From Amoebophrya sp. A120 (Eukaryota; Sar; Dinophyceae; Syndiniales; Amoebophryaceae): 64,000 nucleotides of DNA. Shown here piece by piece: positions 45,582-55,500 of the stretch (positions are counted from its first letter, which is position 1; every line of letters starts with the position of its first letter). The stretch is from NCBI GenBank assembly GCA_905178155.1, contig CAJINV010000014.1, positions 778,116 through 842,115 on the forward strand. The letters run 5' to 3'. The notes beneath the pieces were generated by a model. The model was not told the DNA's origin. It was given only the letters and a program-made list of their open reading frames with translations, and searched no databases. The translations under genes and the position numbers were made by a program.

Positions 45582-48500
45582 TCATTCCGGTGGCAACAGC
45601 GTCTCGGCTGCGCCAGCTTGTTGGTCCACCTTTTGCCGCTTTGCGCTCGGTTCAACATCGCGTTCGGCGTCTTCGTCTGCGTTGATACTAGCACTGCCGG
45701 TAGGTGCGGCCTGATTGCTCGGCTCCTCCTTGATGTCCTCGGGAGCATTATCTCTGTCTCCATCGAGATTCATCAGTTTGTCGTAGTATTTATTTCTCCG
45801 CTCCGTCAACCAGGTTGAGTCTCCGATTTCGCACAACAACAGCGTTTTTCCTACGACGATCACGCTCCCGTCCCGCAGTGGCATGGGGCCGTCGTAGCTT
45901 ATAACCCGCTCAGGTGTTACAATCTCAAACGTTACAATAGAATCTGAGATTTGTGTTGCATGATGAGCATGACAGACTCGCAGAGCGTTCCACTTTTTGC
46001 AATACAAATTTCGCCAGATTGTAGTGCGGTTTGGAGCTCCGGAACTTGTCATGCGCAATCCTATAAGAATTGGCTAGGTGATGCGGTCTTGCATCACAGC
46101 TTTCCCTATTCTATTGTAACGTTTGAGATTGTAACGTTTGAGCAGGCCATATAGCTGGCGCGCACTTTCTCCCCGTCGACCAGGATGCCGATTATGCATT
46201 GCAAATATGTCTGGGTCTGGAAGCTTGCAACTTGTGATGCTGTCTGTGGATTCTATAAAAAATCCGTATTGCGTGACCAGTAAGAGGAGTCCAGTTTGTG
46301 CTCCCCGGGAAAGGCATTTCTCATGCGGCATGGGCATCAGAATGCCCTCTCAAAATCTGTGATGCTAGGCGATGCATTACAGGCATCATGGGCCATGCAA
46401 AATATGCATGACAAGCCTCGCACCCTTCCAGACCCAGACATATTTGCAATGCATACCGATGCGGTCTTCACAACTCGTCACGTGCCAGTACCCAAACATG
46501 TCGTGGATCCGGCAGTGGAAATCCTGCACGTCACCGTACAACTGGCGATATCCTGAGTAAAAACGTACCCACACCAGAGTTGTAATGCAGATTTGCAAAG
46601 ACAGGAAGACTTGTAATGCGCATCCCCATGAGAGCCATTTCCAATCGTGTTTTGGAATTTGTGATGCTGTGAACAGGATGAGCAGATGAATCTGTGATAC
46701 GGCTGCACTTGCTAACCTGCACTACGCTGCAGAGTGCAACTTGTCATGCGTGACTCACAAAACTCCTAGCTTTGTGTTGCAAAATCCCCATCCTGACTCT
46801 GGTGTGGGTACGTTTTTACTCAGGATAGTCGATTTCCCGTGTTCCCGCTGTCGCTGCTATTCGCGTCCGGAATCGCCAGCATGCGCGGCTCTTGGTTTGC
46901 CTCGTCATCGTCATCCTCTGCGGGCGAGGGGGAATCTGGTGCAGGGGATTGATGCTCTGCACCGGTTGGCTTATTGTTCTCATCGGTCCCGTCTTTATTA
47001 GTGTCCGCTTTGTCCATCTCTTTCCGTCTTCTCCTCTCCGCCTGTTTCTCCTCCTGCCTCCGCAAGATCCCGCTTGCCGCGCCGACTTCGAGTTCGTTAT
47101 CGATCCCCTGGCGCAGCACCCGGGTCTCGCACACGTCGTCCATGTCGCCGTTGCTAATACAGGCTTCCAACCGCCATTTCTGCGGGTAGGCGGACAACCG
47201 CGAGACGAATTTCGGGAACACCTTATCCGCCTTGGAATTCGCCGCGGGAAGCTTGAACTTCTCAACCACGTAGCGCTGCAGCTGCGCGTCCATCTTCAGC
47301 AGCCGCCGGGTGGATTCCAGCGGAAGTTTGTGCTTCTTCGTGAACAGGGCGACCTGGTGCGCCAGTTCTGCGATGTTCTCGTCGATGTCCTCGTTGTTGT
47401 TCTGCTGCAGCTCGTCCATGTTCTGCATCTTCTCAATCGCCGTGTCGTCGTACTCGTCGGGGATAAATTCCTCCTCGTCTTTGCTCGACAAAGTCGGCCG
47501 AATCGGCTCGTCCAGCTCCGTGCCGCCGGACGCCTTCAATCTGTAGTTGTAACGCGGAATTCGAGTCTCATCTTGTTTCATCTCGTCAATTCTCCTTTTA
47601 CATTGTACAACACTTGCAGAATCAGAATCGCAATCGCATGCTTCTATCAATCTTGAAATAAAGTTTGACTGCGAAGCCTTGTCTGTATGTTTCATCGCAC
47701 AACATGCACCCTGTCAGAAGAAGTAGTTTCAACATTTCTTCAGTATTAGTACCTCTCCATGTGCGTTTCCTGCTGCTGTTTCCGCCATTTTTTCGTATCG
47801 AAGCCCTTCCCCCCGGCCGCCACCAGGCCCTGCTCCAGGGCGTTGCCAAACTCCGTGATTTGTCGGGGCGTGCCCGCCACCTCGACTTGTCGTCCGTACT
47901 TGCCGCTTTTCTCTCCGAAGGTCGCGGACCCGCAGTTGGACTGCTTTCGCATCTGCTCGATCACATCGTCCGAGTGAAAAACCCTGTTGAAGAGTTTCTC
48001 CGGAATCTCATACACCCGGGTCTGCCGCGAAATCGTGGTCGTCACTTCCGGCGGAATCACCGTAATCCACAGGTCGGGGCCGCCTGCGATATAGAATTTC
48101 AAATATTCAGATTCAGTACCGAATTTCATTTTATTTGCGATTTTTATACTAGCACAACGTACGGAAAAAAGATGAAAGCGATCGATCTCCACTAACCCAG
48201 AATGATTTGTATTGATGACTAGTATTAAAGTAGTACTAGGTAGCAGGCAAAAACCGATTCCGATCAAAAACACAGTTATAATGTAAGTACCCGTGGCCTG
48301 TTTCGGGCCGGTGGCGTTTTGTTTCGCTAAATTTGGGTTCCACACGACGTTCCCTCGATTTGTCGTGTCGATTTGTGCGTGGTGTAGGAATTCCATATCG
48401 GAGAAATTGGACCGCCACCGGTACATGGCCCAGTCGTCGGAGTTCCAACAGTATAGCTTTTTGTCCGTATGGATGTGTCAGAGTTGAAATCGACAAAGTT

Positions 48501-51150
48501 GAAAGAATTTGTCATGCATAAAATGGATGCCAGTTGGAACCCAGTTTCCAAGTGGCGCATGACAAATCTCGGTGGCCCCTAAATCCTGTTTGTCGTGCTG
48601 TTTAGGCAAAGAAGAGTGATTTTCTCATGCTACTTTAGCAGCTCGAGCTGTAACCCCCAACAGGCTTACAATCGGCCTCACTTGCCTGCTCTGCAACACA
48701 CGTACCTCGGGCCATGCATTTTATGCATTACAGATTATTTCAACTTTGACGATTTCAAACCTGACGCTTCCATAGTCCGCCACGTGGTAGTAAAAGAACA
48801 GATTCGCCATTTTGTCGTCTCGGATCCACTTATCAACGGAGCACTTGTATATGGGATCGCTTCAACGATTAAAATTAAAAAAATTAATTTTTATTTATTC
48901 AAGAGGTCATACAAAATGAAAATCATCAGAGTGCGACGTGGAAACTGCCGTCGTCGCGGGCCTCCGAGGTGAACGTCTCCGGATTGTGTTTTGTTTATGG
49001 TAATGAAATAGCTAGACACGTCCCAACTTCAGCTAGTTAAAATGGTATGTAGTTGAACAAGGTTTAAGAATGCAAAGGAAGCAGGAAGCTTGGCTCCGTC
49101 TTTGCGGCCCACAAGCTGGGCGTCTGCGTGGTCCCTCGCTCTCCGGCTCGTCTGGGGCCCCGTCACGTAGCAGCGACGCTATGCTGGTTTCGACCGGTGG
49201 AGTTTATGGGGCAATGTGATGGCTTTCGAATACATCCCAAGAGGAAGCTGGTGCGGCAAAGCCTGAAAATGTGTGGCGTTGTAGTATTGAGATCTCGCAC
49301 CTCAACGGACGGAGCAACTTTCGTGGTTTTGGTCATCAGTTTCAGAGTGGGAGTTCCTGAGTTCCTTTTAGAGCTGGAGGATCGCGATTAATTAGACGCC
49401 CAGAGACGTCCAAGAAGACGTCTATTTTCCGCGATATGGAAATGGATTGACTAAGTGGGAATAGCCAAAGTTAATGACGTCCCTGGGGACGTCTCTGGGA
49501 GACGTCCCGCAAGCTCATTTTTGGCATCAAAATGAGGCGCGTCAAAAGTTGACGCTTTTCCTTACGAAAAAGCTACTCTTTAGGATGCTTTTGCCCAACA
49601 TATCCGCAGCGTCGCCTCCTCCACCGTTCTGCTCGCGATACTCCTGCAGGGCCTCACTGGGCTCCGTGTCGGTTGGCGTCGCCTTCTCCGGGCCCAAGAT
49701 ATCGGCCAGCAGCTCTTCTCTGCGCGCGTGGATCCCCCCCATGTATTTCCGGCGTCCGGAGGGGGCGCGGAGGAGGGCCCGGATCGCCCTGGCGACGTTC
49801 TCCATACCAAGGCGCTTGGTATTAGAACTGCTACTGCCGCGATGACAGACTCCAGCTTCCATATCATTTCAACTAGCTTAAGTTGGGACGTGTCTAGTTA
49901 TTTCATTACCATGAACAAAACACAAGCCGGAGATGTTCACCTGGGAGGCCCGCGACGGCGGCAGTTCCCGCATCACCTTCTGATGATTTTCATTTTATAT
50001 AACCCCTTGAATTGCAAAAAAATAATTTTTTTTATTTTAATCGTTGAAACGATCCCATATTGTAGACCATCGACTCCTCCTATTACAATGAAAAATGCCC
50101 CTACCCCAGAATTTGAAAAAATTTCTGATGCAAAGTCTCCAAATGCAAACGTTTTGTCTTGCATGGAAGGACTACGAGTCTTTCTGATGCAGAATATAGA
50201 CGCGCAAGGAATCTTTTGCATAAGAGATCCGGCTGGTTCTGGGCTCTTTGCACTGCAAATTTTACCCATTCAGCATGGAAAGTTTGTGATGCTGCTATAT
50301 GCAAGACGGGGAATGTTTCTGTTGGAAAGATTTGCAACACAAATCCTGCCAAGTTCTGGGGTGGGAGCATTTTTCGTTTTAATACCTCCCCCTCCTGCAG
50401 CGCTTCGCCGATCAGATTTGGCGTGGACACGGGCAAGGATTCGTCGCTGGCTTCGTCGTCAGAATCTGATGAATCTTGTTCAGAATTATTTTTGTCGCCT
50501 TCTTGTTCCTTCTTCTCCCGCTTCGATTTCTTACTCGCTTGATGTTGTTGTTGGCCCTCAGCGGTGGTCGTACTACTTGAGGTCGCTGTGCCATTCGCTG
50601 CTGGTGTGGCTGTAGGCACGGCTTGCCCTACAGCTACTGGGACGGCTTGCCCCACAGCAGCCACCGGAACAACGGCTTGCCCCACAGTCGTGCCCATCGG
50701 AACGGCCACCCCAACGACCGCACCAGCTTGCTGCTGTTGCACAACAGCGTTCCCCAGCGTGGCGCCTGTTTGTTGACCGTTCGCCTCCTGCAGTCCGGCT
50801 GTAGTCGTTTTGGCAGCGTTATTTTTTTCCTCATCTGCTTCTTCACTGGATTCTTCTGAGCTGGACTCTTTTTCCAAGTCTGCGATGTCTTTTAAAAGCT
50901 CCTCGTTCGCGATATCGACCGCTCGTTTGGCGACCAGGGCCTTCGCCACCGGGTCCCACACCAGCTCTTCCGTGCTTTGTTTCGGTTTCTTCGGCAGCCT
51001 GTTCGCAGCTCCATTGTTCCCCGCGTTCGTAGTGCTGCCTTGCGCGCCGCCTTGCTTGCTGCCTATCCCTTTGTCCAGGGCCTGGGGGACAAGCGCCGCG
51101 GAAAAGGCCCCACCGAAAAGCCGCGTTTGCTGAGGATTTTTCTTACTCAT
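45582..51150 (-). CDS. Large hypothetical protein, possible KH-like and FHA-like regions
   Basis: I do not recognise this as a known family. Exons: 51150-50385, 50080-50060 (21 nt), 48849-48775, 48467-48291, 48083-47753, 47594-46828, 46548-46456, 46192-46152, 45899-45582 (~870 aa). The start is 'MSKKNPQQTRLFGGAFS'. Exon 1 has an acidic patch and 'VGQAVP' repeats. Exons 3-4 give an aromatic-rich fold ('CSVDKWIRDDKMANLFFYY', 'LYCWNSDDWAMYRW'). Exon 5 ('FGEKSGKYGRQVEVAGTPRQ') resembles a KH RNA-binding motif, weakly. Exon 6 is helical and acidic. Exons 7-9 ('YGDVQDFHCRIHDMFGYW', 'GILVDGEKVRASYDGPMP', 'LRDGSVIVVGKTLLLCEI') resemble a forkhead-associated (FHA) domain, also weakly. Six mobile elements interrupt it, including the 1.2-kb one. 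Each junction I translated returns to frame after excision with one repeat. Confidence 0.75.
45900..46151. mobile_element. Introner, family C
   Basis: It starts TATAACCCGCTCAGGTGTTAC, with the inverse at the right and perfect TAGCT flanks. Its ends are nearly identical to those of the kinesin copy at 11048. Confidence 0.93.
46193..46455. mobile_element. Introner, family B
   Basis: It starts TATGCATTGCAAATATGTC and ends ...TTTGCAATGCATA, with perfect CCGAT flanks. Excision joins 'SCEDRIGILVDGEKV'. Confidence 0.94.
46549..46827. mobile_element. Introner, family A
   Basis: It starts TATCCTGAGTAAAAACGTACC, with the inverse at the right; both ends carry the same GTACCC/GGGTAC variant of the family word. 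The flanks are GGCGA and GTCGA (4 of 5). Confidence 0.9.
48468..48774. mobile_element. Introner, family G
   Basis: It starts TATGGATGTGTCAGAGTTG and ends ...CTGACGCTTCCATA, with perfect GTCCG flanks. It shares long stretches with 30586-30892. Confidence 0.93.
48850..49044 (+). repeat. Left terminal inverted repeat of the 1.2-kb element
   Basis: It pairs with 49865-50059 in inverse orientation. It includes an AT-rich outer part and a conserved inner part with GTTCACCT-, GGCCCGCGACG- and GGGACGTGTCTAG-type words in inverse form. Confidence 0.92.
49405..49506. repeat. Cluster of five GACGTC palindromes
   Basis: GACGTC occurs at about 49405, 49417, 49476, 49488 and 49501, within about 100 bp in the middle of the 1.2-kb element. 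Such spacing suggests protein-binding sites or hairpins rather than coding sequence. Confidence 0.6.
49542..49862 (-). CDS. ORF inside the 1.2-kb element, 106 aa
   Basis: The ATG at 49860-49862 lies just inside the right inverted repeat, and the frame is open to 49542. The text is GC-rich and protein-like: 'MENVARAIRALLRAPSGRR', 'MGGIHARREELLADILGPEK', then an acidic, Gly-rich stretch. I recognise no transposase, recombinase or other domain. It may be the element's own gene, the remnant of one, or a captured host exon. Confidence 0.4.
   Translation of the reverse strand: MEAGVCHRGSSSSNTKRLGMENVARAIRALLRAPSGRRKYMGGIHARREELLADILGPEKATPTDTEPSEALQEYREQNGGGGDAADMLGKSILKSSFFVRKSVNF
49865..50059 (-). 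repeat. Right terminal inverted repeat of the 1.2-kb element
   Basis: It is the partner of 48850-49044 and ends CGATCCCATA, immediately followed by the TTGTA direct repeat. Confidence 0.92.
50081..50384. mobile_element. Introner, variant of family D
   Basis: It starts TATTACAATGAAAAATGCCCC, with a CCCCAGAATTTG inner repeat and the inverse at the right. The flanks are perfect CCTCC repeats. It lies only 21 bp from the 1.2-kb element; the coding-strand flank GGAGG permits GT...AG. Confidence 0.92.
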
Positions 51151-52597
51151 GATGCCGAAATTTCGGATTTTGAGGAAATTCTTCTAGAAAAGGGAGTGTA
51201 CTTCTTGCGTCAACATGATCTCGCGTCGAAGAAAAATGTTACTTTTAAAAAGGGGGGCCATGCTACAATTGTTCTGTTTGAAGCACCAGAACCACGATGC
51301 GTACACCCATAAGAAGAAGAACAATTATGATCTAAGTATTTCTTTTCTAAAGAGTGATCTATTTCGTCAATCAATGTTGTGAATAGGTTCATGTGGGAGG
51401 TTCGCTGTGTCATAAAGGGAAGAGGATCGGTGCCAGATCAAAGTAGCAGAGAAGTCCTGGTATGCCGCACACGAGCATGCAGATCGGTGATTCTTTTTTC
51501 ACAATGAATTCACTATCAAATAGAATGCCAGCTGGAACTATCTTCAGATGCAAAAATTGAAACTCCACTTCGTTTTTGCTCGCCCAGCTGGGACGTCATC
51601 TGCGGGCGAATAGACGTGGGCATTCTAGAATTCAAAGATCTTGAAAGGAAGTAGTACTATTTCATGCAAGAAGACTTCAACATCTGCTTTGACTATTTCG
51701 ATTCGAGAACGAAAGACTTGTTCTATGGCCACTAAAAGACCACGTACAGTGCAGCTGCGAAGAAGACTAATTTATTATGTCTATCATGAACTACAACGAA
51801 CCATGATCCCTCACTTTCACGACAGCTGCACGGACCAATTTTCATTCGAGCAGAACGAGAACATCGTGCACGGCCGCCAGATATTATTTTGCAGCCCTCA
51901 TTTCAGTCCGTCGTGCCGTCATTGTGTTGTGGTGATTGGGACGAAAAGGAAGCTTGATACAATCAGGGTGTGATAATTTATCATGATTTTCTTTATGCCT
52001 TTCGCTTTAAACTCTTTCGCGCGATGATGAGAAAACTCAGACTAGTTGTTCGCAGAAGTTCGTCACAGATAAACAAAAAAGTGTCGCTTTTATTTATTTT
52101 TGTACATGACAAAATAAACTCGAATGACGATGACCTCATGTACATGTTGTTTGTATTCTCATAATCAACCGCCTTGTTAACTGCCTTCTACATCAGGATC
52201 CTCGTATGGCGTTTTGCTGGATTTCGTATTTTTCTTCAGCAATGATCAGTCACCTCATGAAGAGACCTCCATCCCCGATCTTCTCGATGGAAAGGTTTCT
52301 ACTTTGCGCTTTTCCAATTCTTCTAGAGGAAGCGACTACTAGGACCGCCGCGGCCGCCGGTGTCCTTGACGAATAGATGTCTTGATTTTATTTTTCGAGT
52401 GTACAAACTAACAACACGTGGGCGTCGGTGGGTTCATGGGGAGTAGTAGTAGAAAAGTCAGTACAAAAGAAAAACTAGAAGGGAAAGAGATCTTGGATCT
52501 GAAAAAATTCTTTATTTTCAAAAAATCTCGTCGTCTTCAAGTAGTAGTAGAATAACTGCTGGCACTAGTGAACTAGACAGATCTTTTCCGGATCCTT
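51151..52597. other. Intergenic spacer
   Basis: This AT-rich sequence lies between the lectin stop and the start of the 45.6-51.2 kb gene. I see no introner or convincing ORF. Confidence 0.45.
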
Positions 52598-55500
52598 CTA
52601 CAGGATGTGCTTCTTCTCCCAGTTCCGGAAGCGCTGGTACAGAGCGAGACCAGCGAGCAGAATGATTCCGACGGCGCACAGCGAGATGAACAAACTCCAC
52701 TGGTGCCCGCTGCTCAGGGACTCCAGAACCGCGTTGTTGGTCTGTGGAATTTCATCATGTTGGAGGATGAGGATCACCAGGCGCATCGTGAACAATTACA
52801 CCACGTACAAAGAAGGTGGCAGTGGCATGACCCAGTCATTTTCTGGAATAGAAATGAGTACGCTGCGCAAATGCGCACAAAATGAAATTCAAAGGCAAAA
52901 CAAAATTCCGACAAGGAAACAAAAATGCAAGAAAGTATGTAAGGGCCCAGGGCGCTGGACTGCCGGCGGCTGGATTTGCGCGCAAGTTGCGCGGGCGTGT
53001 GCTCTGCGCGTGTCCTTGGCCAAGCCAGTCGCCGAGGCTGCAACGCTCTGAGCCACACCAGGAGGAGGCGCTTGGGCGACCGAATGAAATGCAGCCAGGC
53101 GGCTGGACTTGCGCGCAAGCGGCACGGGCGTTCGCTCCTTCTCTCTGTGGGTGCCCGTGGCAAGCTCGGCCGCCTAAGCATTTTCCAGCGCCCACTCGGA
53201 GCCACACCAGAAGGCGACCAGCAGGGCTGTTTCCACCATGGGACTTCTGCGAAAGGGAGGGACTTTTTTCAGTTTTCCGGCTTCCGGGAAATTTCTGCTT
53301 AGTAGGTTTCCGCTACGCTTGGCCCTTGGCGGTGGGCAGCGTGCGCCGGGGGGCCACGGGCGGATGCCTCCAGGCGGCGCCTGCCTGACCTTGGGCTGGC
53401 CCCCTGGGGGCCGGGGCCTTCGGTGGTGCCCCCAAGGCGTGGCCCTCGGTACCCCGGGAAGGGCCCCCGGGCATCACAAGGCGGCAGCAGGCGGCCGCTT
53501 TTGCGAATCTCCCGCCGTACCCCCCGCCCGGGGGGGCGGGGCCGGCTTTGTTGCGGGAAGCCCCCGCCGGGCGGAGGCCGTCAAGCGCCGCACCACCTGG
53601 CGCGACCCCCTTGGGAGGTCTTCGACGCCCCTTGAGCGAGGCCTCGGGCTTCGCGAGCCAACTGCTTTTGCGGGCTTTCATTACGCCAGACCCCGTGGCG
53701 GGCCTTCGGGCGACTTCAAACAAGCAAGGAAGCAAGCCGCACACCTTCGCACGGCGCCCCTCGCGGGGCACGGGCGGCTTCGGATGGTGCTCCCTTCCTC
53801 CCGCTTCGGCCCTCGGGGTGGTCTGCCGGGCCACCCCTTGGAGGGGGCCTCGGGCATTGCAAGCCTGACGCAGGTTTCTGCCTTTGCACACTTTCCGACC
53901 GACCGACCGCGCGCCAATTCCTTCGGGGGGCCAGCCTTCGGCGAATCTCGCGCGGACAGCTTCAGGCGGCGCCGCATCTCGCGCTACCTCCCTTGGGGGG
54001 CCTTCGGTACCCCGCGGGGGGGGTCTTCGATGCCCCTTGGCGGGGGCCTCGGACATTGCAAACTTTGAGCAGGCTGCTGCCTTTGCAGCACTTCCCGCCC
54101 GCCCCTTCGGGGGGCCAGCCTTCGGGCGCATTTGGCGGGCCCCCAGGGTTTACGTTGGGCCTGTCTTGAATAGTGTTGATGCTTACGGCTGCTCCCTGAC
54201 CCTGTCCATCAAGATAGGGTCGGCCAAACGGCCGACCCCCATCTTGTATAATTCAAAGGCAAAACATAAAATTCCGACAGGGAAACAAAAATGCAAGATG
54301 AAAGTACCTCCGTCAGTTTTTCCAAGGCGCCGCCCATGGTGCTGCCACGCATCTGCTCCAGATCGTCGTGCAGGTATCCTGTGTAAAAACGTCCCCACCC
54401 CAGAGTTGTCATGCAAATGCGCAATGGCAGGAACATTTGTAATGCGCAGCTCCATGAGAGGCATTTTCAATCGTGTTTTGGAATTAGCAATGCTGTAAAC
54501 AGGATGAGAAAGCGGCTTTCTCATGCGGCTTCCCTTGCTAACCGGAACTACACTGCGAAGGCAAACTTGTCATGCGCAACTCCCAAAACTTGGAGATTTG
54601 TCTAGCAGATTTCCCATCTTGACTCTGGAGAGGGACGTTTTTGCTCAGGATAGCAGGGCTTGCATCTTCTCCTTTCGTCGCTCGGTCTCCGAGTTGGCAG
54701 TCTGTGGATTTAGTGGGAGACAAGGGGGTCTTTTTTCTAAGTACTGCGGCCACACTACAATTCCTCTTCTGAATCTGAATCTTCGTCACGGCGCATGATC
54801 ACAGAAAGATGATGATCGTGTTATTCAGATTCCGCACCAAAAATCATAATCATCCAGATCGATAAAGAAAAAAGATTTGTACACGTACTATAGATACTAC
54901 GTACCTGACTCAGCTGCACGAGTTCCGCCTTGATGTCGTCGAATTCTTTGTCTAGATCGTGGCCCTATCAAGTGCAAAAATGTCTGGGTCTGGAAGAGTG
55001 TAAACTTGTCATGCAGATTTTCCATGACCCATGAGGTCTGGAATGCGGCACTTAGCATGGCAGACTCTGCGAGGTCTCTGCCATGCCTGTCCTGCATGAG
55101 AAACTCCCTCCCAACTTGGTCGAAAGTGGACAGCTTTATTTGACACTCATGCAACACAGATTTTCGTATGCTTCAGATTTACCATGACAAGTTACCACCT
55201 TCCAGACCCAGACACATTTGCAATTCATAGCCCCGTTTTCTGGTTGATTTCCTGCTTCAACTCGCCGAAAATTTTCTCCAAACTGATAACCCGCTGGGAC
55301 AGGGACAACACGGTCCGCTCCATCTCTCGCCGGACGGGCTCCGTCTCCGCGATCAGTTTCATCACCTGAAAGAATGCAGTTTTGGCTTGGATTTCCGAGG
55401 AAAATCTGCGGAATTTCTTCCTGACATGACCCCTCTGTTACGGCTCTTTGATCGCCGCGTCACTTGTAACAAGTTTATTTGTCCACTGCAAATAATTATA

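Larger units (their letters stand above)
48850..50059. mobile_element. Giant 1.2-kb introner-like element
   Basis: Inverted repeats of ~195 bp (48850-49044 and 49865-50059, roughly 85-88% identical by eye) end in TATGGGATCG and CGATCCCATA. Perfect TTGTA direct repeats (48845-48849, 50060-50064) flank it. As with the short introners it has TAT/ATA ends and a 5-bp duplication, and it lies inside a coding exon; excision reads 'EESMVYKCSVDKW' in frame. The 820-bp interior holds a minus-strand ORF of 106 codons, a weaker plus-strand ORF and five GACGTC palindromes. It lacks the TTGTCATGC motif cluster of short introners. It could be a full-length relative of the introner transposons, or a non-autonomous element carrying captured host sequence. 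I recognise no transposase domain. Confidence 0.9.
52933..54249. repeat. GC-rich degenerate-repeat island inside a lectin intron
   Basis: About 1.3 kb of extreme GC content lies in intron 9 of the lectin gene, framed by near-identical ~47-bp direct repeats. The left part has two tandem units of ~130 bp. The rest is a degenerate repeat with recurring words such as GGGGGGCCAGCCTTCGG, GGGCCTCGG.CATTGCAA and CTTTTGCG. ORFs of more than 270 codons are open on both strands at once, which in GC-rich DNA reflects the lack of stop codons rather than coding. It contains no introner motif. Origin is unknown: inserted foreign or organellar DNA, or a satellite-like expansion. Confidence 0.75.

Noticed and set aside
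46892-47656. 254-codon plus-strand ORF
   Set aside because: It is the antisense shadow of a long acidic exon of the minus-strand gene, which joins in frame to its neighbouring exons.
49128-49391. Plus-strand ORF in the 1.2-kb element
   Set aside because: It starts at GTG, shows no domain and is weaker than the minus-strand ORF. It may be chance.
53099-53220. The GC-rich repeats as a CRISPR-like or LTR structure
   Set aside because: The units are ~130 bp, degenerate and contiguous rather than spaced, and the flanking direct repeats lack TG...CA ends or a primer-binding site.
53238-54131. ORFs of more than 270 codons on both strands in the GC-rich island
   Set aside because: Open frames on both strands at once are expected in very GC-rich repeat DNA. 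The translations are Arg/Pro/Gly-rich with no domain, and the region lies within an intron between two confident lectin exons.
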